The position numbers and the translations under genes are program-made. A model generated the notes under the pieces. It did no database searches and was not told the DNA's origin. It worked only from the letters and a program-made list of their open reading frames with translations. A stretch of DNA of 64,000 bases. Origin: CADEEL01 sp050246475. GTDB lineage: Bacteria; Pseudomonadota; Alphaproteobacteria; Caulobacterales; Aquidulcibacteraceae. Below are positions 45,592 to 53,508 of this stretch, piece after piece. The DNA is taken from assembly GCA_050246475.1 (NCBI GenBank), contig JBFWVZ010000002.1, positions 434,001 through 498,000 of the forward strand, read 5' to 3'. The number at the start of each line of letters is the position of its first letter. Position 1 is the stretch's first letter.

Positions 45592-45798
45592 TTAGTTCAG
45601 CGCGGCCGGATGAGTGGTGTTCGCGCGTTCCGTGGCTAGAAGCCAAACATCAAGCGCTTCCCTGCGATAGAGGATCTTGCGTCGATTGGGCTTGAGATAG
45701 CCCGGACCTCCACCCTGACAGCGCAAGCGCGCTAGATACTGGGGGGAGAGACGCATATAGTCCGCGGCCTCTGCCGCGGTGAGAAGATCAAGGTTCAC
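45592..45798 (-). CDS. AlpA/excisionase-type helix-turn-helix protein
   Basis: A 68-residue winged-helix DNA-binding protein: LLTAAEAADYMRLSPQYLAR followed by GPGYLKPNRRKILYRREALDVWL. This is the HTH_17 pattern shared by AlpA regulators and excisionases. In P4-like elements AlpA activates integrase/excision genes. It lies 88 nt upstream of the primase gene on the same strand and below a 21-bp palindrome that may be its operator. Confidence 0.85.
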   Translation of the reverse strand: MNLDLLTAAEAADYMRLSPQYLARLRCQGGGPGYLKPNRRKILYRREALDVWLLATERANTTHPAALN

Positions 45799-45847
45799 TT
45801 CATGTTATCCATACCCGAGTGTGTGGGCCGGCATGTCTTCATGCAGC

Positions 45848-45868
45848 GTGTACGGATAATCCGAACAC
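45848..45868. promoter_or_regulatory. 21-bp palindrome, probable operator of the HTH gene
   Basis: GTGTaCGGAT-A-ATCCGaACAC: 9 of 10 half-site positions pair. It lies 50 nt upstream of the HTH start and directly downstream of a TATGAT-like -10 box on the minus strand (45869-45874), so a bound regulator would block transcription start. Confidence 0.55.
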
Positions 45869-45978
45869 ATCATAATTGTATCACAAGAAGGTTGCGACCG
45901 AATTAATCTCGGTAAAAACGACTTTGCGGCGATACCTCAGAAACTTCTTGGTGCGCCGATGGATGAGCGGCTTAACCG

Positions 45979-47205
45979 CTAAGACACCATTCTGGTCGCG
46001 ACAGCCTCGGCGACGTTGGTGATGTCTTGATCGAGCACGTGCGTGTAGATTTCCGTGGTCGTTATGCTCGCGTGCCCGAGCGCATGCTGCACTTCGCGGA
46101 TGTTGGCCCCGGATTTGAGCGCCTCTGTCGCCCAAGTGTGTCGAAGATCGTGGATGCGCTTGGCGCCGAGTTGTGCGGCGTCGCGCACCTTCGTCCACGA
46201 TTTTTGCACGCCGATTGTGTGCCCTTCGCCGCCCTTCAGGCTCGGAAACACCCACGGACCAACCTGCGGGATCCCTGCGAGGATCGCGACCGCCTCTGTT
46301 GAGAGCGCAATCGATCGGGCGCCGGCTTTGGAGCGCTCGGGCGGCAAGTGAATGCGCTTGTTCTCGAAATCGATCTCACTCCACTTCAAGCCGATGATCT
46401 CAGTCTTGCGGGACCCGGTCAGCATCAACAGCCGGAAGATGATGCAGTGCGATGGGGGGACGGCGCGTTCTGCCTCCAGACTGTCCAGCGCTGCGACGAG
46501 CCGTCGGCGTTCGTCGCGCGAGAAGAAATCGAGCCGGCGCCGCGGCTTCACCTTCTTCGCGCCCTGCGCGGCATTGAAGGTCACCAGGCCACGCTCTTTG
46601 GCCCAGTTCAGCATCGCGGACAGGCTAGTGACGCAGCCGGAGGCGACGAGTGGGCCGCCGCGCACGATCGCGCGTCCGCGCCTCCGCGTCCGCTCATCCT
46701 TGGCGGTCCCGCGCGCGGCGATCTTTGCTTGCATGCGCTCGACGTCCTGCTTCGTCAGGTCCCGCGCCCGCAGCCTGCCTATGAGAGGAAGCACGTGGCG
46801 TTTCAGACGAGAGGCATCGGTGGCCCATGAACTCTCCCGCTTGGCCGGTTTGGATTGGCGGCCTTCGGCCAAATAGATCGCGGCTAATTCGTCGATGCAG
46901 ATGGCGGAGCGGTCGGCCTCTTTGGCGGCCATTGGGTCTTCGCCATTGTGAACGGCCACGGTCGTCTTATGCGCCAGCGCGCGGGCTTGGTCGGCGGTGA
47001 GGGGGGCGCCGTGTTCGCCCAGCTTCACCCAGCGCTGCCGACGCCCCACGCGGCACTTGAGGTAATATTTGATACGCCCCGTCGGGAAGCGCCGCGCCAC
47101 GAAACCCGGCAAGAGCGTGTCCCAGAGACGCGTCTCGCCCTCGGACGGAATGGGCAGGCGTTCGACCGCCGATTTGATGATCTTTCCACGCCGTGAGTCC
47201 GCCAT
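45979..47205 (-). CDS. int: tyrosine-type site-specific integrase
   Basis: A 408-residue phage-type integrase: an N-terminal arm-binding domain (about 1-95, RIKYYLKCRVGRRQRWVKLG), a core-binding SAM-like domain (about 100-205) and the catalytic domain. Active-site residues are Arg266 (TGSRKTE), Lys293, His352 and Arg355 (HDLRHTW), His378 (LGHASI) and Tyr387 (YTH). It recombines the tRNA-Arg att sites. ATG 47205 is chosen because the arm domain begins shortly after; the frame is open further upstream. It reads away from attR, 198 bp from it. Confidence 0.94.
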   Translation of the reverse strand: MADSRRGKIIKSAVERLPIPSEGETRLWDTLLPGFVARRFPTGRIKYYLKCRVGRRQRWVKLGEHGAPLTADQARALAHKTTVAVHNGEDPMAAKEADRSAICIDELAAIYLAEGRQSKPAKRESSWATDASRLKRHVLPLIGRLRARDLTKQDVERMQAKIAARGTAKDERTRRRGRAIVRGGPLVASGCVTSLSAMLNWAKERGLVTFNAAQGAKKVKPRRRLDFFSRDERRRLVAALDSLEAERAVPPSHCIIFRLLMLTGSRKTEIIGLKWSEIDFENKRIHLPPERSKAGARSIALSTEAVAILAGIPQVGPWVFPSLKGGEGHTIGVQKSWTKVRDAAQLGAKRIHDLRHTWATEALKSGANIREVQHALGHASITTTEIYTHVLDQDITNVAEAVATRMVS

Positions 47206-47249
47206 GGGGCGCCCCTCTCCAAAGGCCTGCAGCGGAATCTCAGGGTCGC

Positions 47250-47273
47250 GCGCTGCTACCACACTGATACCAA
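47250..47273 (+). repeat. element-end repeat, right copy
   Basis: 22 of 24 nt match 27183-27206 in the same orientation. It lies upstream of the integrase gene, between it and attR. Confidence 0.55.
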
Positions 47274-47402
47274 TCTATCGGAAAGCGAGGCAATCCGAGG
47301 CGATTGGCACCTTTACAAATTTGCACATAAATCGTTTCAAATCAGCAAATAGATCAACTCACGGCAAGTGAGGGAATTCGAGCGGCTTCTGCTGAAAATT
47401 TC

Positions 47403-47447
47403 CTACGAATCTCGGGGTCAGGAGTTCGAATCTCTTCGGGCGCGCCA
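47403..47447 (+). repeat. attR: tRNA-Arg 3' fragment
   Basis: Duplicate of 27094-27138 with one mismatch (C47413) that would break the anticodon stem. It lacks the 5' half of the tRNA, so it is a recombination scar and not a gene. Confidence 0.92.
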
Positions 47448-47491
47448 TTCCTCCTTTGCACGCGGGCGGCAAAGGGCGCCCTAAGGCTAGG

Positions 47492-48538
47492 TTATGCGTC
47501 CCGCCACGCGCGCGCGGTTCCGAGGGTCTCGGCCTCATAGACGCCCCGCGCCACCGCGCGCGCGACGCAGTCGGCGGCGAGCGCGCCGATCCGCGCCACG
47601 CTGAGCGGGCGCGGGCCTGGCGCTTCGCGCTGCGCCGTCGAGAGCGCGAACAGCACATCGCCGTCGAACGGCGCGAAGACCGGCCGGATGGCGCGCGCGA
47701 ACCCGGCGCTCGCCATTTGCGCAATGCGCTTCATTTCACTCTGTGTGAACGCGGCGTCCGTCGCGATGACTGCAAGCGTCGTGTTGGCGCGCGGCTGCGG
47801 CGCGGCTTTCGTTCCGCCCCAATCGTCAAGAGCGACCGCTCTCTGGGGCGGCGCAACGGCGCCGTACTCGCCGCCGATCTCGAACGGCCATGCCCAAAAA
47901 GCGCGCGAGTTTGGGATTGTCGTTGAGCCGAATGCATTGACGCACGCGAGCGCGCCGACCGTCACGCCATCTTCGGTCACGTAGCTCGCACTGCCCTGCC
48001 CGCCCTTGAGCGCGCCGGCGCGTGCGCCATAACCGGCCCCTGCATTGCCGAGCGAAACGTGATCGCTCAGCATACGGACGGCCTCCATGCCGAGGCCTCG
48101 ATAGGGCGGATCTTCGCCCCAGGATTTGTCCCCGCCATTAGCCAGATCGTAGAGGATCGCCGCCGGCACGATCGGCGAGAGCGGCACGCCTTGCGCCTGA
48201 ACGAGCCCAAACCCGACGCCGCGCGCGCCAAGCGCCGTCGCAACGCCATCCGCCGCCGCTAGGCCATAAACGGAGCCGCCCGAAAGCGCGATCGCATTGA
48301 CCGTCTCGACGAGATTGCCGGGCTTCAAAACATCCGTCTCGCGCACGCCTGGCCCGCCGCCCAGCACCTCGACCGCCGCAACCGCGGGCTGATCCGCGAC
48401 GATGACGGTCACGCCTGTCATCACGTGCGCGTCGTGCGCGCAGCCGACGCTCAGCCCCGCCACATCCGTCAGCGAATTCTTCGGCCCCGGGCCCGGCAAG
48501 GCGAACTCCCTTGTTTGCGCCGCGGCGCTCGCGCCCAT
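47492..48538 (-). CDS. P1-family (DmpA-like) Ntn-hydrolase peptidase
   Basis: A 348-residue member of the S58/DmpA aminopeptidase-like family. The N-terminal NSLTDVAGLSVGCAHD and TGVTVIVAD are the family start; AIALSGGSVYGLAAADGVATAL and VNAFGSTTIPNS are conserved, the latter near the autocleavage/nucleophile region. Members release N-terminal D- or beta-amino acids from peptides after self-processing. ATG 48538 lies only 13 bp from the divergent ggt start; the frame is open upstream inside ggt. Confidence 0.85.
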   Translation of the reverse strand: MGASAAAQTREFALPGPGPKNSLTDVAGLSVGCAHDAHVMTGVTVIVADQPAVAAVEVLGGGPGVRETDVLKPGNLVETVNAIALSGGSVYGLAAADGVATALGARGVGFGLVQAQGVPLSPIVPAAILYDLANGGDKSWGEDPPYRGLGMEAVRMLSDHVSLGNAGAGYGARAGALKGGQGSASYVTEDGVTVGALACVNAFGSTTIPNSRAFWAWPFEIGGEYGAVAPPQRAVALDDWGGTKAAPQPRANTTLAVIATDAAFTQSEMKRIAQMASAGFARAIRPVFAPFDGDVLFALSTAQREAPGPRPLSVARIGALAADCVARAVARGVYEAETLGTARAWRDA

Positions 48539-48551
48539 ATGAACGAAGCCG

Positions 48552-50288
48552 ATGCGTTTGAACACAGCCTCCCTCTCGCGCGCGCTGGCCGCGCTTGCGC
48601 TCACGCTCTTCCTGGCGACATGCGCTTCGGCGCCGCAAACAGCGCGCGGCGAAGCGGTGGTCGTCGCGGCGAACCCGCACGCGGTCGCGGCCGGCGAAGA
48701 GATCATCCGCGCCGGCGGCAACGCGACGGACGCCGCGATCGCCGCGATGCTGGTGCTGGGCTTGGTCGAACCGCAATCGGCGGGTTTGGGCGGCGGCGGG
48801 TTCCTGCTCGCCTACGATGCGAGCGACGCTTCGCTCGATGCGTATGACGGGCGCGAGATCGCGCCAGCGGGCGCAACGAACGACATGTTCCTCGTCAACG
48901 GCCAGCCGATGCAATTCCTCGACGCGCAGCAGAGCGGGCGCTCCATCGGCGCGCCGGCGCTCGCGCCGATGCTTTACATGGCGCATCGCCAGCATGGGCG
49001 TTTGGCTTGGGCGCGCTTGTTCGAGCCCGCGATCCGTTTGGCGGAGGGCGGGTTTGCCGTCTCGCCGCGCCTCAACATGCTGATCGCCGGTTATGCCGCG
49101 CGTGGGCGATTGCGCGATCAGCCCGATGCGGCGCGCTATCTATTGACGCCCGAAGGCGAGCCGCTGCCCGTCGGCCATATCCTGCGCAATCCGGACTACG
49201 CCGCGACACTGCGCGCACTGGCGCGGCAAGGCCCCCGCGCCCTCACCCATGGGCCCATCGCGGAAGCGATCGTGGCGGCCGCGCAGCGTGCGCCGCGCGC
49301 CGGCACGCTGACGCTGGCGGATCTGCAAGCAGTGCGCCCGCGCCGCGTCGATGCGCTGTGCGGCGCGTTTCGCGTCTATCGCGTCTGCACGATGGCGCCG
49401 CCGAGCGCGGGCGGCTTCGCCGTGCTGCAGACGTTGGCGCTGTTCGAGCGTGCACGCCCAACGCCGGGCGGCGTCGAAAGCGTGGACGATTGGGCCGCCC
49501 TGCTTTGGGCGAGCCGCTTGGCTTACGCGGATCGCGACTATTTCGGCGCTGACGATCAATTTGCGCCCGTGCCGGCGCACGCGCTCGTTTCGGCGACCTA
49601 TCTCGACGAGCGCGCGCGCTTGATCGATCTTGCGCGCGCGCCGGGCGAAGTCACCCACGGCGATCCCACCCCGCGCGCCGCACGCTGGGGCGGCGACGCC
49701 ACGATCGACGCGCCGGGCACGACGCATCTTTCCGTCATCGACCATGAAGGCAATATCGCCGCGCTCACGGCGAGCGTCGAAAACGTATTCGGCTCGCAGC
49801 GTATGGCCGGGGGATTCTTCCTGAACAATCAGCTCACGGACTTTTCCTTCCGGCCCGAAATCAACGGCGCGCCGGTCGCGAACGCGGTCGCGCCCCGCAA
49901 GCGGCCGCGCTCCTCGATGGCGCCCACGATCATGTTCGGCGCAGATGGGCGGCCCTACGCGGTGATGGGCTCGCCCGGCGGGCCCGCGATCCCGGCCTAT
50001 GTCGCGCGCACACTGATCGGGATGACGGACTGGAGCCTCTCGACGCAGCAATCGATCGATCTCGGGCATTTGATCGCTGCGGGCGCGACCGTGCGCAGCG
50101 AGACTGAGCGCGTCCCAGGCGCGCTGGCTGAGGCGCTCACCGCGCGCGGCTGGCGCCTGGCGGAGACACAAAGCGAAGCAAGCGGCCTGCACGGCTTTCG
50201 CATTGTGAACGGTGCGATCGACGCCGGCGCCGATCCGCGCCGCGAAGGCCGCGTCGCACGCATTCCGGCTATGCCGCCGGCAAACTAA
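48552..50288 (+). CDS. ggt: gamma-glutamyltransferase (lipoprotein)
   Basis: A 578-residue proenzyme that removes gamma-glutamyl groups from glutathione in the periplasm. A lipoprotein signal (LFLATCAS) precedes the ANPHAVAAGEEIIRAGGNATDA start. The autocleavage nucleophile is Thr390 in GTTHLSV, and GFFLNNQL and MAPTIMF are typical small-subunit motifs. Its 3' end overlaps the convergent kinase gene by 20 nt. The divergent P1 peptidase could share the same peptide-salvage role. Confidence 0.93.
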   Translation: MRLNTASLSRALAALALTLFLATCASAPQTARGEAVVVAANPHAVAAGEEIIRAGGNATDAAIAAMLVLGLVEPQSAGLGGGGFLLAYDASDASLDAYDGREIAPAGATNDMFLVNGQPMQFLDAQQSGRSIGAPALAPMLYMAHRQHGRLAWARLFEPAIRLAEGGFAVSPRLNMLIAGYAARGRLRDQPDAARYLLTPEGEPLPVGHILRNPDYAATLRALARQGPRALTHGPIAEAIVAAAQRAPRAGTLTLADLQAVRPRRVDALCGAFRVYRVCTMAPPSAGGFAVLQTLALFERARPTPGGVESVDDWAALLWASRLAYADRDYFGADDQFAPVPAHALVSATYLDERARLIDLARAPGEVTHGDPTPRAARWGGDATIDAPGTTHLSVIDHEGNIAALTASVENVFGSQRMAGGFFLNNQLTDFSFRPEINGAPVANAVAPRKRPRSSMAPTIMFGADGRPYAVMGSPGGPAIPAYVARTLIGMTDWSLSTQQSIDLGHLIAAGATVRSETERVPGALAEALTARGWRLAETQSEASGLHGFRIVNGAIDAGADPRREGRVARIPAMPPAN

Positions 50289-51687
50289 TTTCGAACACCG
50301 CGCCTTCGCCGTCCGTCTTGGCGAGCGTCACGTCGCCGCCCTGCGCGCGCGCCAGTTCGCGCGCGATGGCAAGCCCCAGCCCCGCGCCGCCGGCGCGATC
50401 GGCGGAGCGGAAGGGCTCGAACAAGTGCGCGCGGGCCGCCTCGGGCAAGCCGGCGCCGCGATCGGCGGCCGCGATCACGACGAGCGCCCCGCGCCTGAAG
50501 GCGCGCAGCGCGATCGCGTCGGGAGCGCCCTGCCGCCGCGCGCGCTCCACCGCCTGGGCGCCGTTGCGGATGAGGTTGACGAGGATGCGATGCAGATGTT
50601 CGGCGTCCGCGGTTACGAATAGATCGGCTGCGATCTCCACGCGCCGCGCCATGGACGGATAGGCCGCCAGCGCATCCGCGACCGCTTCGTTGGCGGCTTC
50701 GCCGAGATTGAGGCGCGTGAGAACGGGCGCGGCCTCCTCGGCCTTTCCGAATTTTAGGGATTCGCTCGCCAGCCTCGCGGCGCGATTGAGCGCGCGTTCC
50801 AAACGCGGCGCGGCCTGCACGACGCGCGGATCGTCCGACGCGCTCAGGCGATCGGCGATCAGCTGCGCGGTGGAGAGCGCGTTGCGCAGATCGTGCGCGA
50901 TGCGCGCCACCGCGGCGCCGAGGCCCGCGAGGCGCTCGCGCTGGCGCAAACTGCCGCGCACATGCCCGGCCATATCGGCGACGGCGCGATCGGCGCGTCC
51001 GATTTCATCGCTGCGGCGCGACGGCTCGGTAAAGATGGTGGCGTCTTCAGGCGCATCGCGAAAGCGCTCAATGCGATGCGTCAGCGCGGTGACGGGGCGC
51101 ACGAAAAGCCATGACAGCATGAAATAGATAAGGGCGCCCGTCACGATCGAGATGATCAAGACAGCCGCCGCCGTTTGGCGCGCGTAGGCCCAAGTTTCGC
51201 GCTTGAGCGGGGCTTCGTTGAGTACGATCTCGATGAACTCCCCGCTCTCGAAGCGCGGCTCGGCGATTACGCGCAGCACGCGCCCATCCGACGCGAACAG
51301 CGTCTCAAACGCCCAATTGAACCGCTGAAAGTCGCTCGCCGTTCTCAGATCGAACGTGCGCGGCATGGCCGCCGGCGCCTCCTCCGCCGATTCAAGCAGC
51401 AATTCGCGCACCTCGTCGCGCCGCAGCGCGATGCGCAGAACCTCCGCGTTCTCAAGCAATTCCCGCTCAAGCCCCGGCGTGAGATCTGGCGCGCCCTCAA
51501 GCGCCAGCGCCGCCGTCTGCGCGAGATTGATGCGGTCCCGCACGCGCAATTCATGGAAGCTCGCGATGGCGGGAAGGAAGACGAGAAGCGCGGAGGCGAG
51601 CACGACAAGCACGGTGAGCGCGAGGAGCCGGCCCGCCAGTCCCTGAAAGAAGCGCACGAGGCGCGCACGGAGCGCCTCCAGATTCAT
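50269..51687 (-). CDS. membrane sensor histidine kinase
   Basis: A 472-residue kinase: two transmembrane helices (about 18-40 and 170-192) flank a periplasmic sensor region; a HAMP-like segment (VRPVTALTHRIERFRD) follows. The phospho-acceptor is His265 in RIAHDLRNALS. The N box NLIRNGAQAVE, G1 box ADRGAGLP, F box LFEPF and G2 box GAGLGLAIARE form the ATPase domain. No response regulator is adjacent, so its partner is elsewhere. The stop overlaps the TVP38 gene? No: its start overlaps the TVP38 stop (ATGA), so it is translated after TVP38. Signal unknown. Confidence 0.9.
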   Translation of the reverse strand: MNLEALRARLVRFFQGLAGRLLALTVLVVLASALLVFLPAIASFHELRVRDRINLAQTAALALEGAPDLTPGLERELLENAEVLRIALRRDEVRELLLESAEEAPAAMPRTFDLRTASDFQRFNWAFETLFASDGRVLRVIAEPRFESGEFIEIVLNEAPLKRETWAYARQTAAAVLIISIVTGALIYFMLSWLFVRPVTALTHRIERFRDAPEDATIFTEPSRRSDEIGRADRAVADMAGHVRGSLRQRERLAGLGAAVARIAHDLRNALSTAQLIADRLSASDDPRVVQAAPRLERALNRAARLASESLKFGKAEEAAPVLTRLNLGEAANEAVADALAAYPSMARRVEIAADLFVTADAEHLHRILVNLIRNGAQAVERARRQGAPDAIALRAFRRGALVVIAAADRGAGLPEAARAHLFEPFRSADRAGGAGLGLAIARELARAQGGDVTLAKTDGEGAVFEISLPAA

Positions 51688-52406
51688 TCCGTGCGCGACG
51701 TGCGCCGCCTCACCCACGCCGCGGCGATCCCGAGCGCGATGAGGCCCGCCAGCGGCAGGAGCACCTCTGGCCTGAAGAAGGCGCGCGAAAGGCTCGTCTC
51801 TCCGGAATCGATGAGTGCGCCGGCGCCGGCGCCGACGCCCGTATAGATGACGGCCGCTGGAATGAGCCCGATGAGCGTCGCGGCGAGAAACGGCCACGCC
51901 TTGATCCGCGCCGCCGCCGCCGCGAGCGTCACCGCCACCGTTGGGAAGACCGGCGTGATCCGCATCAGCAGCAAATAGAGGAACGGGTCGCGCGCCATGC
52001 CGCGCTCGATGCGCGTGAAGATTGCGCCGAAGCGCGTGACAAGTGCGGCGTCGCGTGCGCCCCGCGCCGCCAGAAAGAGGATGAAAGAGCCCAGAGTCGT
52101 TCCAAGCAGCGCGAGCAGGCCGCCCTCAACCAAGCCGAAAATCACGCCGCCGGCGGCCATGATGACGGCGACGCTCGGAAACCCGATCGCCATGAGCGCG
52201 GTCGCGACAAGGAAAAAGGCGCCGCCGGAGAGAATGGGATGCGCCTCCGTCCAGCCCACAAGCAAAGCGCGGTTCTCGCGCAGGCTCTCCAGCGAGATTT
52301 GCCGGTGAAGGCCAGTCACAAAAAAGAGAACGAGCGCGATCGCGATGAGCGCGAGCGGAATGAGCCGCCGCCGTTGAAACCGGGTTGTTTCGCTTGTTAC
52401 GCTCAT
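51684..52406 (-). CDS. TVP38/TMEM64 (DedA-like) membrane protein
   Basis: A 240-residue polytopic protein with about five hydrophobic segments and the SNARE-associated (VTT) domain hallmarks: GFPSVAVIMAAGGVIFG, then LLALLGTTLGSFILFLAARG and LLLMRITPVFP. The family is linked to lipid scrambling and membrane homeostasis. It is upstream of and coupled to the sensor kinase, so the pair may respond to envelope stress. Confidence 0.87.
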   Translation of the reverse strand: MSVTSETTRFQRRRLIPLALIAIALVLFFVTGLHRQISLESLRENRALLVGWTEAHPILSGGAFFLVATALMAIGFPSVAVIMAAGGVIFGLVEGGLLALLGTTLGSFILFLAARGARDAALVTRFGAIFTRIERGMARDPFLYLLLMRITPVFPTVAVTLAAAAARIKAWPFLAATLIGLIPAAVIYTGVGAGAGALIDSGETSLSRAFFRPEVLLPLAGLIALGIAAAWVRRRTSRTE

Positions 52407-52447
52407 GTCGCTCGCGCGCCCTCCGTCTTCCTATACGCACAAACGCT

Positions 52448-53422
52448 TCAAGCGGCGCGAAGGCCCAAACCGTCAATCGCGGCCATCTCTTCAGGCGAGT
52501 AGGGGCCGTCCGTCTCGGCCTTGAGGCATTGGGCAAGCTCGGCGCGGTTCTTCACGCCCAGGATGATCGTGGCCGGGCCTTCCATCGAAAGCGCGTAGCG
52601 ATGAGCGACATAGGCCGGGTCCTCGCCCCATTGCGCACAGAGCGCGCGGAACGGCGCCGCGCGCTCATAGTCCTTGGTGTCGGGATTGTTGGGCGAAAGC
52701 GTACGGTCGATCGAGGCCGTCAGCGCGCCGGCTTGCACGGCGCGAATGCCGAGAACGGGCACGCCTGCTTCGTTTGCCGCCCTTATGATCGCACGCGGCT
52801 TCGCGCTCTCCGCATAACGGCGGAGGCTCCCCGCGCTGTCGAGCAAATTTGTCACCGCCTGCACGAAGCGCGGCTTGGGTTCATGCTTAAGTGCGCGAAT
52901 GATCGCGTCCGGCACGCCCGAACCGGTGATGCCCCACGCGCCGATCCGCCCATCGCGCGTCAACGCCTCCATCGCGGGAACGATCTCTTCGGCGTAGGCG
53001 CTCCAACGGGTCGCGAATTGATCCTGCTGATCGGCCCCGCGCGCATAGACGTAATCGTCCGCGCAGATGTTCGAATGCAGAAAAAAGATGTCGATGCGAG
53101 GAAGGCGCATCGCGTCCAGACTCGCGTTCAGAGACGTCTCAAGGCGTTCGACGGCCTCGCCCTTGGGCGGCGTGCCCAAGAAGCACTTCGTGGTGAAGCG
53201 CACATGCGAGGGCGGTGCGCCGACGAAGGCCTCCCCCACGAAGCGCTCGCAATTGGCGTAGAGCGGCGCGCAATCGATAAGGTCGATCCCGCCGTCGAGC
53301 GCTGCGTGGAGCGTCGCCAGCGCCTCTTCCTTGCTGGTCTCGCCCCAGATTTGGCCGATCCCGCCTCCGCCGAGCGTGAGGCGGCTCACCTCGCCCAGCA
53401 CACCGAACTTGGCGCTTCGCAT
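52448..53422 (-). CDS. aldo/keto reductase
   Basis: A 324-residue NADPH-dependent oxidoreductase. The catalytic tetrad is visible as Asp in GGIDLIDCAPLY, Tyr in APLYAN, Lys in RFTTKCF and His in FFLHSN. The TIM-barrel C-terminus includes GRIGAWGITG and ATIILGVKNRAELAQ. Substrate unknown. It is 41 bp upstream of the TVP38 gene on the same strand and divergent from rpmH. Confidence 0.87.
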   Translation of the reverse strand: MRSAKFGVLGEVSRLTLGGGGIGQIWGETSKEEALATLHAALDGGIDLIDCAPLYANCERFVGEAFVGAPPSHVRFTTKCFLGTPPKGEAVERLETSLNASLDAMRLPRIDIFFLHSNICADDYVYARGADQQDQFATRWSAYAEEIVPAMEALTRDGRIGAWGITGSGVPDAIIRALKHEPKPRFVQAVTNLLDSAGSLRRYAESAKPRAIIRAANEAGVPVLGIRAVQAGALTASIDRTLSPNNPDTKDYERAAPFRALCAQWGEDPAYVAHRYALSMEGPATIILGVKNRAELAQCLKAETDGPYSPEEMAAIDGLGLRAA

Positions 53423-53455
53423 GCTTCCTGCCCTATTTTAGGGGTTGGCCCCGCC

Positions 53456-53484
53456 TTGACCTTTAGGGGTCCGCCCGGTATCAG
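53456..53484 (+). promoter_or_regulatory. sigma-70-type promoter of rpmH/rnpA
   Basis: TTGACC and TATCAG are separated by 17 bp. The predicted start near 53491 is upstream of both ATG 53509 (rnpA frame) and GTG 53525 (rpmH). Confidence 0.65.
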
Positions 53485-53508
53485 CCCCGCTCTTTCAGAA
53501 ACTGATCC

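Larger units (their letters stand above)
27094..47447. mobile_element. 20.4-kb integrative element in tRNA-Arg carrying DISARM and a novel trio
   Basis: The element is bounded by a 45-bp direct repeat from the tRNA-Arg 3' half. It carries a tyrosine integrase (45979-47205), an AlpA-like DNA-binding protein and a P4-type primase-helicase, an integration and replication module seen in P4-like satellites. No capsid, tail or conjugation genes are present, so it would need a helper or be a defence island. Cargo: DISARM-type genes at 27311-37914, an adenine methyltransferase, and a PLP enzyme/heme-dioxygenase-like/AlaX trio. The right half is visibly poorer in GC than the DISARM half, suggesting a mosaic origin. 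The integrase sits at the end away from the intact tRNA. Confidence 0.9.

Noticed and set aside
47403..47447. possible second tRNA-Arg
   Set aside because: Only the 3' half exists, and a mismatch breaks the anticodon stem; it is the attR scar.
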